DNA of 24,387 nucleotides from assembly GCA_944342125.1 (NCBI GenBank), contig CALVMF010000006.1:1-24387 (forward strand), read 5' to 3'. The stretch comes from an uncultured Bacilli bacterium (GTDB taxonomy: Bacteria > Bacillota_I > Bacilli_A > RFN20 > CAG-826). The notes below the pieces were generated by a model. It saw only the letters and a program-made list of their open reading frames with translations, was not told where the DNA came from and searched no databases. Below are positions 1 to 7,204 of this stretch, piece after piece. The translations under genes were made by a program, and so were the position numbers. Every line of letters begins with the position of its first letter. Position 1 is the stretch's first letter.

Positions 1-44
1 TTAATTTTTTCTTCTAAAGTTAAATCCGAAGCTTTAAGTTTCAT
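1..44 (-). CDS. N-terminus of an unidentified protein, cut by the window edge
   Basis: An ATG at 44 (minus strand) opens a reading frame that runs off the left edge after 14 codons and reads MKLKASDLTLEEKI. It is preceded by AGAGAGG about 9 nt upstream, a convincing ribosome binding site. The string LTLEEKI recalls the N-terminus of family 3 glycoside hydrolases, but 14 residues are too few to support that. It lies downstream of ribF, with the ribF terminator in between, so it probably has its own promoter in the AT-rich stretch 60-130. Function is unknown. Confidence 0.6.
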   Translation of the reverse strand, partial: MKLKASDLTLEEKI

Positions 45-131
45 TATTTTTTTACCTCTCTAAAATTGAAAACTTATATATCAATTATACTAATTATAAA
101 TATTAATCTAATAGTTATAATCGCTATAACC

Positions 132-157
132 AAAAAGATTCCTCATGAAGAGGAACC
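132..157 (-). terminator. Rho-independent terminator of ribF
   Basis: On the minus strand an 8-bp stem (GGTTCCTC pairing with GAGGAATC, one G-U pair, 5-nt loop) is followed by TTTTTGG. It lies just downstream of the ribF stop codon at 160. Confidence 0.75.
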
Positions 158-159
158 AA

Positions 160-1065
160 TTAGTTTTTATATTTAAAGAAATTCTCACAATTTTGAACGT
201 CTTGAGTAATTCTTTCCTTTAACTCATCAAGATTTTCGAATTTTACTTCATCTCTTTCTTTTTCATAAAAATATATCGAGATGCGTTCGCCATAAATATT
301 TTCATCGTAATCAATTAAGTGTGTTTCAATGATTCGATTGCTTAATTTTTGAATAGTTGGATGAAGACCAACATTTGTTACAGATAAATACTTCACCCCA
401 TTGATTTCAGTTTTTGTAAAATAAACTCCATTGCTTGGCAAAACATAATTAGCTGAAGGGAGTAAATTAGCTGTTTTAAAACCGATAATTTCGCCATTTT
501 TTAAGCCGTGAACAATTCCACCACTAATTTTATATGGTCTACCAAGATAGCGATTCGCTTCTTTAATATTGCCTTCCTTAATTAATTCTTTGATTCTTGA
601 GCTTGAAACCTTGTTTTCATTATGATCATTAACATAATTTAAAACATAAACTTCGTTAAATCTTTCTTTTAAATAATGAACATCACCTTTTGCTTCATAA
701 CCAAATCTAAAATCTGGTCCACAGAAAATCTTAGCAGGATTAAAAACCTTTAAAACATTATCGACGAATTTAACATAGCTCATTTGCTTAAAATTATCAT
801 CGCATTCAATGATAAAAAGATAATCAACATGTAAATCTTCCATCGCCTCGATTTTATCATCGACATCCATTAATAAACCTTCAATACTTTTTAAAGGTTT
901 ATCAAAAGTTAAAACCCCAAGCGATCCTTTTTTAGTATTTTCTTTTGCGTATTGAATTAATTGTGCGTGTCCAATATGCACTCCATCAAAAAAGCCTAAA
1001 ACAAGACCTAACCCATTTATGTTCTTAACAATGTCTTTAAAATCTTTTAAAAATATAACTTCCAT
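160..1065 (-). CDS. ribF: Bifunctional riboflavin kinase / FAD synthetase (FMN adenylyltransferase)
   Basis: RibF phosphorylates riboflavin to FMN and then adenylates FMN to FAD in the cytoplasm. The 301-residue protein has the usual length and two-domain layout. An N-terminal nucleotidyltransferase domain carries GFFDGVHIGH (residues 24-33, the HxGH-type motif). The C-terminal flavokinase domain contains YLGRPYKISG and GFKTANL. The last string departs from the family motif GFPTANL by having Lys for Pro, which is unusual at a nucleotide-binding motif. An ATG two codons further upstream (1071) exists, but TATAAT at 1073-1078 lies exactly 7 nt before the ATG at 1065 and there is no Shine-Dalgarno, so 1065 is preferred as a leaderless start. 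The gene diverges from ttcA and ends at a terminator. No FMN riboswitch is seen upstream. The family call is firm; the start is an inference. Confidence 0.95.
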   Translation of the reverse strand: MEVIFLKDFKDIVKNINGLGLVLGFFDGVHIGHAQLIQYAKENTKKGSLGVLTFDKPLKSIEGLLMDVDDKIEAMEDLHVDYLFIIECDDNFKQMSYVKFVDNVLKVFNPAKIFCGPDFRFGYEAKGDVHYLKERFNEVYVLNYVNDHNENKVSSSRIKELIKEGNIKEANRYLGRPYKISGGIVHGLKNGEIIGFKTANLLPSANYVLPSNGVYFTKTEINGVKYLSVTNVGLHPTIQKLSNRIIETHLIDYDENIYGERISIYFYEKERDEVKFENLDELKERITQDVQNCENFFKYKN

Positions 1066-1072
1066 GCACATA

Positions 1073-1078
1073 ATTATA
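1073..1078 (-). promoter_or_regulatory. -10 box of ribF, probably giving a leaderless mRNA
   Basis: TATAAT on the minus strand ends 7 nt before the ATG at 1065, so transcription should begin at or next to the start codon. No clear -35 hexamer lies 16-18 nt upstream, and there is no Shine-Dalgarno. Confidence 0.5.
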
Positions 1079-1184
1079 AGTCAAACGATTTTTAAAATAA
1101 AAATAAAAGTTGCTTTAACTTGAAGTTTGTTAGTTATATTTTCTTTAACATATACTCTTATTATCTAAAAAGACAAAAAGTATG

Positions 1185-1190
1185 TATAAT
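1185..1190 (+). promoter_or_regulatory. -10 box of the ttcA-like gene, near-leaderless
   Basis: TATAAT sits 9 nt before the ATG at 1200. A start site 6-8 nt downstream of the box would leave a 5' leader of 0-3 nt. The -35 region is not recognisable, and no Shine-Dalgarno is present. Confidence 0.5.
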
Positions 1191-1199
1191 TAGCTCGTT

Positions 1200-2351
1200 A
1201 TGGATGCAATAAGAATAGTTTTGGCTTCGATGAAAAAAGCTGATCGAACCTATAATTTGATTAATAATGGCGATAAGATAGCTCTTGGAATAAGTGGCGG
1301 AAAAGACTCTATGGCGCTTTTATATGCCCTAACTTTATATCGCCGTTTTTCACATATTGATTTTGAGATTGTCCCAATAAATATTGATCTTGGTTTTCCT
1401 GGTTATGAAAATCAAGAAATGAAAGCTTATTGTCAAAGTTTAGGCTTAGATTTAATTATTGCTGATGGAAAAAGCGTATATGAAATTTTAAAAGAACAAA
1501 AAAGAATACAAAACAAAAAAATTCTCCCTTGTTCGATATGTTCAAGGATGAAAAAAGCGATTATCAACAAAAAAGCTAAAGAATTAAATTGCAATAAAGT
1601 CTCTTTTGCTCATCATAAAAGTGATGCTATCGAAACACTTTTTTTAAATGAAATATATGGAGGAAGAATTGCAACTTTTGAACCTAAAATGTTCCTTGAA
1701 AACGAAAAAATTACATTCATTCGCCCCTTCATTTATATTGATGAAAAAGAAATCATCCGCTTAGTTAAAGAAAAAAATATTCCTACTTTTTCAAGCCATT
1801 GCCCAAATGATAAAAAAACTAAGCGCGAAGATATTAAAAATTTAATTTTGTCTTTAAATTCAGATTACCCTTCTTCTTACGATAACTTTTTAACTATGCT
1901 TAATAATGAAGACAAAATGGATATTTTCTTTCTTCATGAGGAGCATAAAGTCAACGATTCTAATCTCTATTTTAAAAAAATAGTTGATTTTTGCATGGTT
2001 TTAGATGAAAAACAATACATTAAAGTCCCCGATTCAGTCAGCAAAAAATCTACTCACTATCATCTATACAAAGACAATAATTTGATAGGTATTTTGCTTC
2101 TATCTAAAAATGAAAGAATTTTTAAGTTAGAAAGCGTTTATTTAGAAAAAGAGAAATATTTTATTCCGTTTGTATTTACTTTATATAGAGAAATCTCTCA
2201 GAAGGTTAATCCAATAAGTTTTATTTATAATGGACATAAATATAAAAATGAAGCAAAGAAAATGAAATTTGTAAATAAAAAGGGCTCACTTGTTTTAGAA
2301 ATGAACCCTGACAATTTAGATGCTTATTTAAAAAAGAATGAGTTTATTTAA
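1200..2351 (+). CDS. ttcA: TtcA/TtuA-type tRNA-thiolating PP-loop ATPase with a C-terminal extension
   Basis: This belongs to the ATP-pyrophosphatase family that activates tRNA bases for sulfur insertion; TtcA makes 2-thiocytidine at position 32. SGGKDS (residues 32-37) is the PP-loop. Cys111 and Cys114 (CSIC) and Cys201 (SSHCPND) match the three cysteines that hold the Fe-S cluster in TtcA. The CSRMKK and AHHKSDAIETLFLN stretches are also typical of TtcA. The catalytic part ends near residue 225. A further ~150 residues have no counterpart in E. coli TtcA; the segment NLIGILLLSKNERIFKLES faintly recalls a GNAT-like beta-strand pattern, but that is a guess. The gene diverges from ribF and overlaps the rbfA 3' end tail to tail by 8 bp. 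The 2-thiocytidine role is inferred; a related tRNA-thiolase role is possible. Confidence 0.88.
   Translation: MDAIRIVLASMKKADRTYNLINNGDKIALGISGGKDSMALLYALTLYRRFSHIDFEIVPINIDLGFPGYENQEMKAYCQSLGLDLIIADGKSVYEILKEQKRIQNKKILPCSICSRMKKAIINKKAKELNCNKVSFAHHKSDAIETLFLNEIYGGRIATFEPKMFLENEKITFIRPFIYIDEKEIIRLVKEKNIPTFSSHCPNDKKTKREDIKNLILSLNSDYPSSYDNFLTMLNNEDKMDIFFLHEEHKVNDSNLYFKKIVDFCMVLDEKQYIKVPDSVSKKSTHYHLYKDNNLIGILLLSKNERIFKLESVYLEKEKYFIPFVFTLYREISQKVNPISFIYNGHKYKNEAKKMKFVNKKGSLVLEMNPDNLDAYLKKNEFI
2274..2309 (-). terminator. Terminator of the rimP-rbfA operon, inside the ttcA coding region
   Basis: On the minus strand an 8-bp stem (AGGGTTCA with TGAGCCCT, one G-U pair, 13-nt loop) is followed by TTTTATTT. 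It lies 35-70 nt past the rbfA stop and is antisense to the last codons of ttcA. Confidence 0.6.
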
Positions 2352-2721
2352 GTTTCTTTTCTAGCTCTTCTATTGAAGTAATTTCTTTTTTATCTTTAGC
2401 TAATAATTCTTCAAATTTTTCTTGCTTAAAGTAACTATCATCTAGTACAAAAGAAATTTCTGGTACTCGACGAAAATGAACTCTTTTTGCAAGTGAACTT
2501 CTGACAAATCCTTTAGCTCTATTTAATGTTTCTAGACTATGTTGGGCATTATTTAAAAATGAGACAAAAATTTTGCAATAGGAATGATCGCTACTAACTT
2601 CGACCTTTGTAATTGTCATAAAGCCAATGTGCTCATTTTTAATATCTTGAGAAACAATGTCAACAACATTACGAGCGATTAAACTCTTAATCTTTTCAAT
2701 ATCTTTTGTATTTTTTGGCAT
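2344..2721 (-). CDS. rbfA: Ribosome-binding factor A
   Basis: RbfA is a KH-fold protein that binds the immature 30S subunit and aids maturation of the 5' end of 16S rRNA and cold adaptation. The 125-residue protein has the usual length. It contains the typical pattern EHIGFMTITKVEVSSD...KIFVSF, the basic helix region RSSLAKRVHFRRVPEISFVLDDS, and an acidic tail. The frame is open to an ATG at 2751 inside infB, but the ATG at 2721 (MPKNTKDIEKIKS) fits the family N-terminus and starts 2 nt after the infB stop, so it was chosen. The ribosome binding site is weak (GAAAGAAG), which suggests coupling to infB translation. It is the last gene of the rimP operon and overlaps the 3' end of ttcA. Confidence 0.93.
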   Translation of the reverse strand: MPKNTKDIEKIKSLIARNVVDIVSQDIKNEHIGFMTITKVEVSSDHSYCKIFVSFLNNAQHSLETLNRAKGFVRSSLAKRVHFRRVPEISFVLDDSYFKQEKFEELLAKDKKEITSIEELEKKLK

Positions 2722-2723
2722 TG

Positions 2724-4562
2724 TTATTCGACTTCTTTCATTTCGTAGCATTCAATGATGTCGTTTTCATGAATATCGTTAAAGTTAGAAACTTTAACAC
2801 CACATTCAAAGCCTTGTTTAACTTCTTTAGCATCATCTTTAAAGCGTTTTAACGATTCAACAGTTCCTTCATAAACTATCGTCCCATCTCTTAAAACACG
2901 ACATTTTGAATTAATTTTAATTGAACCTTCAGTGACCATGCATCCTGCAATTTCACCAACTTTAGAAATTTTAAAGACATTACGAACTTCAGCTTGTCCA
3001 AGAACTTCCTCAACAACTTCTTTTTTCATCTTACCTTTAATGGCATCTTCCATTTCTTCGGTTAAAGCATAGATTATTCTATGAAGTCTGATTTCTACTT
3101 TTTCTTCTTCAGCTTTTTTTCTAACGATTGCGCTTGGTCTAACATTAAAACCATAAATAATTGCATTAGAAGCGCTTGCTAAAAGAACATCGCTTTCAGT
3201 AATTGCTCCAGCTGCAGCTCTAATAACGTTGACTTTAACTTGTTCATTGTTAAGTTTTTCTAAAGCATTTTTAACAGCTTCAGCACTTCCTGTTGAGTCT
3301 GTTTTTAAAACTATATTAATTTGAGCAAGTTGACCTTCATTAATTTTTGAATATAAATCATCAAGTGAAGCAACTCCATTTTGAGAGCTTCTTTCTTCTT
3401 GAACCTTCTTAAGTTTTCTTTTTTCAGCAATTTCTTTAGCCTGTTTTTCGGTTGGGAAAGCCATAAAGCGGTCGCCTGCTAAAGGAACTTCACTTAAACC
3501 AATAACCGAACATGGAGAACCTGGTCCAACTTCCTTGATAACTTGTTTGAATTCATTAGTCATACGACGGATTTTTCCATAAGTTGTACCAACGACAACA
3601 TAATCTCCGTTATAAAGGGTACCATTTTGAACAAGTAAAGTTGCTTTTGGGCCTTCACCTTTATCAAGTTCAGCTTCTAAGACGGTTCCAATAGCATAAC
3701 GTTTTGGATTTGCTCTAAGTTGAAGCATTTCTGCTTGAAGCAAGATATCTTCAAGAAGATTGTCGATACCAATTTTTTGTTTTGCACTAATTTCACAGCT
3801 TAAGACATCGCCGCCATACTTTTCAGCAATAATGTCGTGTTGCATAAGTTCGGTTAAAACCTTTTCAGGATTAGCCCCTGGAACATCGATTTTATTAATT
3901 GCAACAATGATTGGTACTTTTGCTGCTTTTGCGTGATCAATTGCTTCAATAGTTTGAGGCATAACACCATCATCAGCGGCAACGACTAAAACTACAATAT
4001 CGGTAACGCTTGCGCCTCTACTTCTCATAGCCGAAAAGGCTTCGTGACCAGGAGTGTCGATAAAAGTAATCTTTTTACCATTTATCGTCTTTTGATAAGC
4101 ACCAATTTCTTGAGAAATACCACCAACTTCATTAGCGGCTAAATTTGAATTTCTTATAGCGTCGATTAAAGTTGTTTTACCATGGTCAACATGTCCCATG
4201 ATAGTAACAACAGGTGGTCTTTCAACTAAATCTTCTTCCTTATCTTCAATTTGGGCTTTTTCAAAGTCCTCTTCATTTACAACTTCTTCTTTTTTAAAGT
4301 CGTAACCAAATTCTAAGCAAAGTTCACCAATGGTTTCATCATCTAAATATTGATTAATGGTAACAAGTTTCTTTTGTAAAAATAGTTTTTTAATAATATC
4401 GCTTGCGTTAACATTAAGTTCTTTAGCAAGCTCACCAACTGTCAAAGATCTGGTGAAGACAAAAACACCATTATTAATCTTATTTAAATTTTGGTTTTGA
4501 AACTTTTTCGTAGGAATATTAGTTTCTCTTTGATTAGGCTTTTTATTAAATGTTTTCTTCAT
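2724..4562 (-). CDS. infB: Translation initiation factor IF-2
   Basis: This GTPase delivers fMet-tRNA to the 30S subunit and promotes subunit joining. At 612 residues it is a compact IF-2, with a short basic N-terminus and one IF2_N module (about residues 34-90, SLTVGELAKELNV). The G domain has GHVDHGKT (123-130), DTPGH (169-173) and NKID (223-226). It is followed by domain II, the IF-2-specific domain 3, and the fMet-tRNA-binding C-terminal domain, which starts near EVLGQAEVRNVFKISKVG. The start at 4562 is fixed by AAAGGAGG 7 nt upstream. It lies 12 nt after rnpM and directly before rbfA in the conserved nusA operon. No ylxQ (L7Ae-like) gene sits between rnpM and infB, unlike in Bacillus. 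Confidence 0.97.
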   Translation of the reverse strand: MKKTFNKKPNQRETNIPTKKFQNQNLNKINNGVFVFTRSLTVGELAKELNVNASDIIKKLFLQKKLVTINQYLDDETIGELCLEFGYDFKKEEVVNEEDFEKAQIEDKEEDLVERPPVVTIMGHVDHGKTTLIDAIRNSNLAANEVGGISQEIGAYQKTINGKKITFIDTPGHEAFSAMRSRGASVTDIVVLVVAADDGVMPQTIEAIDHAKAAKVPIIVAINKIDVPGANPEKVLTELMQHDIIAEKYGGDVLSCEISAKQKIGIDNLLEDILLQAEMLQLRANPKRYAIGTVLEAELDKGEGPKATLLVQNGTLYNGDYVVVGTTYGKIRRMTNEFKQVIKEVGPGSPCSVIGLSEVPLAGDRFMAFPTEKQAKEIAEKRKLKKVQEERSSQNGVASLDDLYSKINEGQLAQINIVLKTDSTGSAEAVKNALEKLNNEQVKVNVIRAAAGAITESDVLLASASNAIIYGFNVRPSAIVRKKAEEEKVEIRLHRIIYALTEEMEDAIKGKMKKEVVEEVLGQAEVRNVFKISKVGEIAGCMVTEGSIKINSKCRVLRDGTIVYEGTVESLKRFKDDAKEVKQGFECGVKVSNFNDIHENDIIECYEMKEVE

Positions 4563-4574
4563 TCCAAACCTCCT

Positions 4575-4835
4575 TTATTTCATTTTTAAAAATAAGAGCA
4601 TACGATCATAAATCTCATTGGGAACTTGAACTTCTAATCTTTTATCAAGCACCTTAGATGAACGAGCTTTTTCAATGACCTCAACGGATTTAGAGACATA
4701 AGCTCCTCTTCCGTTAGCTTTTCCAGTCATATCGAGAATAACTTCACCACTTGGCGTACGAACAACTCTAAATAAATCTTCTTTATTAAAGGATTCTCTA
4801 GTAACTGAGCACTGTCTTTGTGGCTTTTTCTTCAT
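4575..4835 (-). CDS. rnpM: YlxR/RnpM family RNA-binding protein
   Basis: This small basic protein (86 residues) of the YlxR family is known in Bacillus as RnpM, a modulator of RNase P. It shows the family features: CSVTRES near the N-terminus, FRVVRTPSGEVILD, and the conserved GRGAYVSKS. Its ATG shares one base with the nusA stop codon (TAATG), and GAGGATAAATA upstream serves as the ribosome binding site, so translation is probably coupled to nusA. Its place between nusA and infB is the classic one for the family. The classic first-position Cys-x-x-Cys pair is reduced to a single Cys9, although zinc-less members are common. Confidence 0.93.
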   Translation of the reverse strand: MKKKPQRQCSVTRESFNKEDLFRVVRTPSGEVILDMTGKANGRGAYVSKSVEVIEKARSSKVLDKRLEVQVPNEIYDRMLLFLKMK

Positions 4836-6583
4836 TATTTATCCTCGTAATATTCGTCATCGTCGTATTCTGAATAATCTTCTTCATCTTCATAATCTTC
4901 TTCAGAATCCTCGTTTTCGAATGCTTGTAATTCTTCATCAGTATAAATATCCATTTTTTGGATAATTTTCTTTTCTTTTTCTTCGCTCTCTTCTTCTTCA
5001 GTTTTCTTGAAATCTTTCTTTTTCTTCTTAAATGACTTCTTAGTTGAAGTTTTTTCTTTCTTTTCTTCTTCAAGAGACTTTTCTAATGATTCAAGAGTTG
5101 TTGTAGTTTTAACTTCTTTAAATTCTACAGGTTCTTCTTCCTTAACCTTTTTGACTTGAGCAACAGGCTCTTCTTGAACTTTTTCTTCGCAATTCTCGAC
5201 TTTTTCTTCAGAAGTAGTGACTGCTGGCTCTTCTTTACTTGCAACTTTTTCTTCAACTGGAGTTGCTTTTTCTTCTTGAACTTCGACTTGAGATACTTCT
5301 TCTTGTGCGTTATCTTCATGAGTTAAAACATTAGCATTTTCTCTTGATTTAATTGCTTCTTGTTGTTTTTCTCTAAATCTTCTTCTTTCTTCTTCTTTAG
5401 CCTCGATTTCAAAGTCTTCCATTGGTTTAACAACGATTCCTTCTTCTTTAGCTTGAGATTCAGAGATTACTCTAATCTGATAACCAGTAATTTTTCTTGC
5501 TAAAACAACGTTAGTTCCTTTAAAACCAATTGCAAGGTTTAAAGTTTCTTCATCTGTAACAGCAACAATCGATTTTCTTTCTTCATCGATATTCATTCCA
5601 AGGACTTTACCAGGTCTTAAAAGTTCAGCAACAAATAAACCTAAATTTGGATTCCAAGTGATAACATCGATTTTTTCTTTGCTATCACGAGCATTTCCAA
5701 GTTGAGAAACTATATTTTGAATTCTAGAACCATTTTGACCAATACAAGCGCCAGATGGGTCAACATTTGGATCATTTGAATAGACACAAACCTTTGCTCT
5801 TCTTCCTGGAATACGTTCTACACATTTAATTGAAACTGTGCCATCATAAATTTCATGAATTTCGTTTTCAAATAATTTTTGAAGATAGCCATTGCAACTT
5901 CTAGAAATTTTAACAAGCGATCCTTTGCGGTCATCTTTTCCAATGCCAACAACATATACTTTAATAGATTCACCTTGAGTGAACTTTTCATCGCCAATTA
6001 AATCTCTAGAAAAAAGTGTTGCACTAGTTTTTCCAAGTTCAACAATAACAGAGTGATTGTCGCATTTTTCAACAACGCCAGTAACAATTGTTCCAATTTT
6101 ATTAGCAAATGTTGATAAGAGCACATCTTTTTCAGCTTTATTGATTTTTTGAGTGAAGCAAGATTTAAAGCGCGATAAATCTTTAGGTTCTAAAGAATCT
6201 AAAGATAGCTCTTCTTCATAATAATCTCCTGTTACGAGATTTGGGTTTTTCTCTTTTGCTTCTGATAAGCCAATTTCGATATAATCATCAGTAATATCAT
6301 CGTCATTTACAACTAGCCATTGACGATAACAATTTATAATTGCTTTATTTAAATTAATTTCAACTCTAATTAAAGCATCAGGAAGCTTAGTGGCTGCCTT
6401 TTCTTTATTAGCTTGCACAACGCTTTTAACTGGTTTTTTATCAATTTTATAAGAATCTTCGATCTTTTTAGCAAATGTTAGTCTAAAAGATTCCTTTAAA
6501 GCTTCAGTTACAACATCAAGGTCAAGACCTTTAACATTGTCCATTTCTTTAATTGTTTCAATAAATTTTTTCTTGTTTTTCAT
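4835..6583 (-). CDS. nusA: Transcription termination/antitermination factor NusA with a long charged tail
   Basis: NusA binds RNA polymerase and the nascent RNA, and stimulates pausing and intrinsic termination. Domains in order: the RNAP-binding N-terminal domain (about 1-150), S1 (about 162-229), KH1 (about 230-310, with GACIGQNGSRI) and KH2 (about 311-377, with GFKGTNVVLARKITGYQIRV). Residues from about 378 to 582 form a very acidic and lysine-rich low-complexity tail, far longer than in B. subtilis NusA, which ends near KH2. CGGAG 7 nt before the ATG is the ribosome binding site. The gene follows rimP by 13 nt. The same repetitive codons produce lysine-rich open frames on this strand that are not genes. 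The core call is firm; the role of the tail is unknown. Confidence 0.96.
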   Translation of the reverse strand: MKNKKKFIETIKEMDNVKGLDLDVVTEALKESFRLTFAKKIEDSYKIDKKPVKSVVQANKEKAATKLPDALIRVEINLNKAIINCYRQWLVVNDDDITDDYIEIGLSEAKEKNPNLVTGDYYEEELSLDSLEPKDLSRFKSCFTQKINKAEKDVLLSTFANKIGTIVTGVVEKCDNHSVIVELGKTSATLFSRDLIGDEKFTQGESIKVYVVGIGKDDRKGSLVKISRSCNGYLQKLFENEIHEIYDGTVSIKCVERIPGRRAKVCVYSNDPNVDPSGACIGQNGSRIQNIVSQLGNARDSKEKIDVITWNPNLGLFVAELLRPGKVLGMNIDEERKSIVAVTDEETLNLAIGFKGTNVVLARKITGYQIRVISESQAKEEGIVVKPMEDFEIEAKEEERRRFREKQQEAIKSRENANVLTHEDNAQEEVSQVEVQEEKATPVEEKVASKEEPAVTTSEEKVENCEEKVQEEPVAQVKKVKEEEPVEFKEVKTTTTLESLEKSLEEEKKEKTSTKKSFKKKKKDFKKTEEEESEEKEKKIIQKMDIYTDEELQAFENEDSEEDYEDEEDYSEYDDDEYYEDK

Positions 6584-6596
6584 AAAGTCACTCCGT

Positions 6597-7052
6597 TTAA
6601 AATTTTATTGCTAATCGAGCTCTGTCGATATCTTTTCTATTAATTTCAGCTTTTATAGTTCTCGTTTTATTTTTAAATGAGATTATTACCATGTTTTCAT
6701 CACAGTTTTCTAAAGTACCCTCTAAAGTATTTTCTCCCTTATAAGGATTTGATAGATGAATGTTTATAAATTTTCCTACATAATTATCTAGTTTTTCTAA
6801 CTTGATAGGTTTTTCTACCCCTAAAGAAGATACATCAAGCGTATAAGGACTGTCTGTAAAGTCATGTTCATCTAAATATGCGCTAATCTTATTTGATACT
6901 TCTGTTATGTCATCAAGATTGATGTCGCTATCTCGATCAACAACAATCTCTAATGTTTTGACTTTCGGCAGATATTTAAATGAATAAACTTCATAGCCAA
7001 TTTGCGAAAGTTCTTCTTTAATTCCCTTTTCAACTACATCAATAGTCTCCAT
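6597..7052 (-). CDS. rimP: Ribosome maturation factor RimP
   Basis: RimP binds the 30S subunit and helps assembly around ribosomal protein S12. The 151-residue protein has the usual two domains: an N-terminal alpha-beta domain with VEKGIKEELSQIGYEVYS and EIVVDRDSDINLDDITEVS, then the hinge motif LDVSSLGVEKPIKLE (family LDVSSPGxxRPL), and a C-terminal Sm-like barrel. AAAGGGG about 7 nt before the ATG is the ribosome binding site. It is the first gene of the rimP-nusA-rnpM-infB-rbfA operon, with a promoter and a leader terminator directly upstream. Confidence 0.94.
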   Translation of the reverse strand: METIDVVEKGIKEELSQIGYEVYSFKYLPKVKTLEIVVDRDSDINLDDITEVSNKISAYLDEHDFTDSPYTLDVSSLGVEKPIKLEKLDNYVGKFINIHLSNPYKGENTLEGTLENCDENMVIISFKNKTRTIKAEINRKDIDRARLAIKF

Positions 7053-7066
7053 TAAAAGCCCCTTTT

Positions 7067-7096
7067 AAAAAAATAAGAATACCCGCAGGTACTCTT
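7067..7096 (-). terminator. Leader terminator (attenuator) before rimP
   Basis: A 9-bp stem (AAGAGTACC with GGTATTCTT, one G-U pair) with loop TGCG is followed by ATTTTTTT. It lies between the rimP promoter and the rimP ribosome binding site, only 15 nt before the ATG. It could also stop readthrough from uppS. Confidence 0.8.
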
Positions 7097-7099
7097 TAC

Positions 7100-7123
7100 G
7101 ACAACGATAATTGCTTATCTGTC
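7100..7123 (-). promoter_or_regulatory. Upstream leader hairpin of the rimP operon
   Basis: GACA-GATAA-GCAA-TTATC-GT-TGTC on the minus strand folds as a 9-bp stem with a GCAA tetraloop and a two-base bulge. It sits at or just after the predicted start site and directly before the leader terminator. Depending on the exact start site, the first few bases may not be transcribed. Confidence 0.4.
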
Positions 7124-7126
7124 TAG

Positions 7127-7155
7127 ATTTAATAAAATTTCAACCCAAAAGTCAA
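7127..7155 (-). promoter_or_regulatory. Promoter of the rimP-nusA-rnpM-infB-rbfA operon
   Basis: On the minus strand TTGACT (7150-7155) is separated by exactly 17 nt from TTAAAT (7127-7132). The predicted start is near 7120, giving a leader of about 68 nt that contains the terminator hairpin. Confidence 0.6.
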
Positions 7156-7204
7156 TACTTTATAGTCGATTTTATGCCTAAAATTGCCGTTTCCACTTGA
7201 AACA

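Noticed and set aside
1072..1199. FMN riboswitch before ribF
   Set aside because: The 128-nt divergent gap shows none of the conserved RFN element features, and the predicted leader has no length.
4798..5319. Two lysine-rich open frames on the minus strand overlapping nusA and rnpM
   Set aside because: They arise from the repetitive GAA/AAG codons of the NusA tail read in another frame, have no ribosome binding site and show low-complexity composition.
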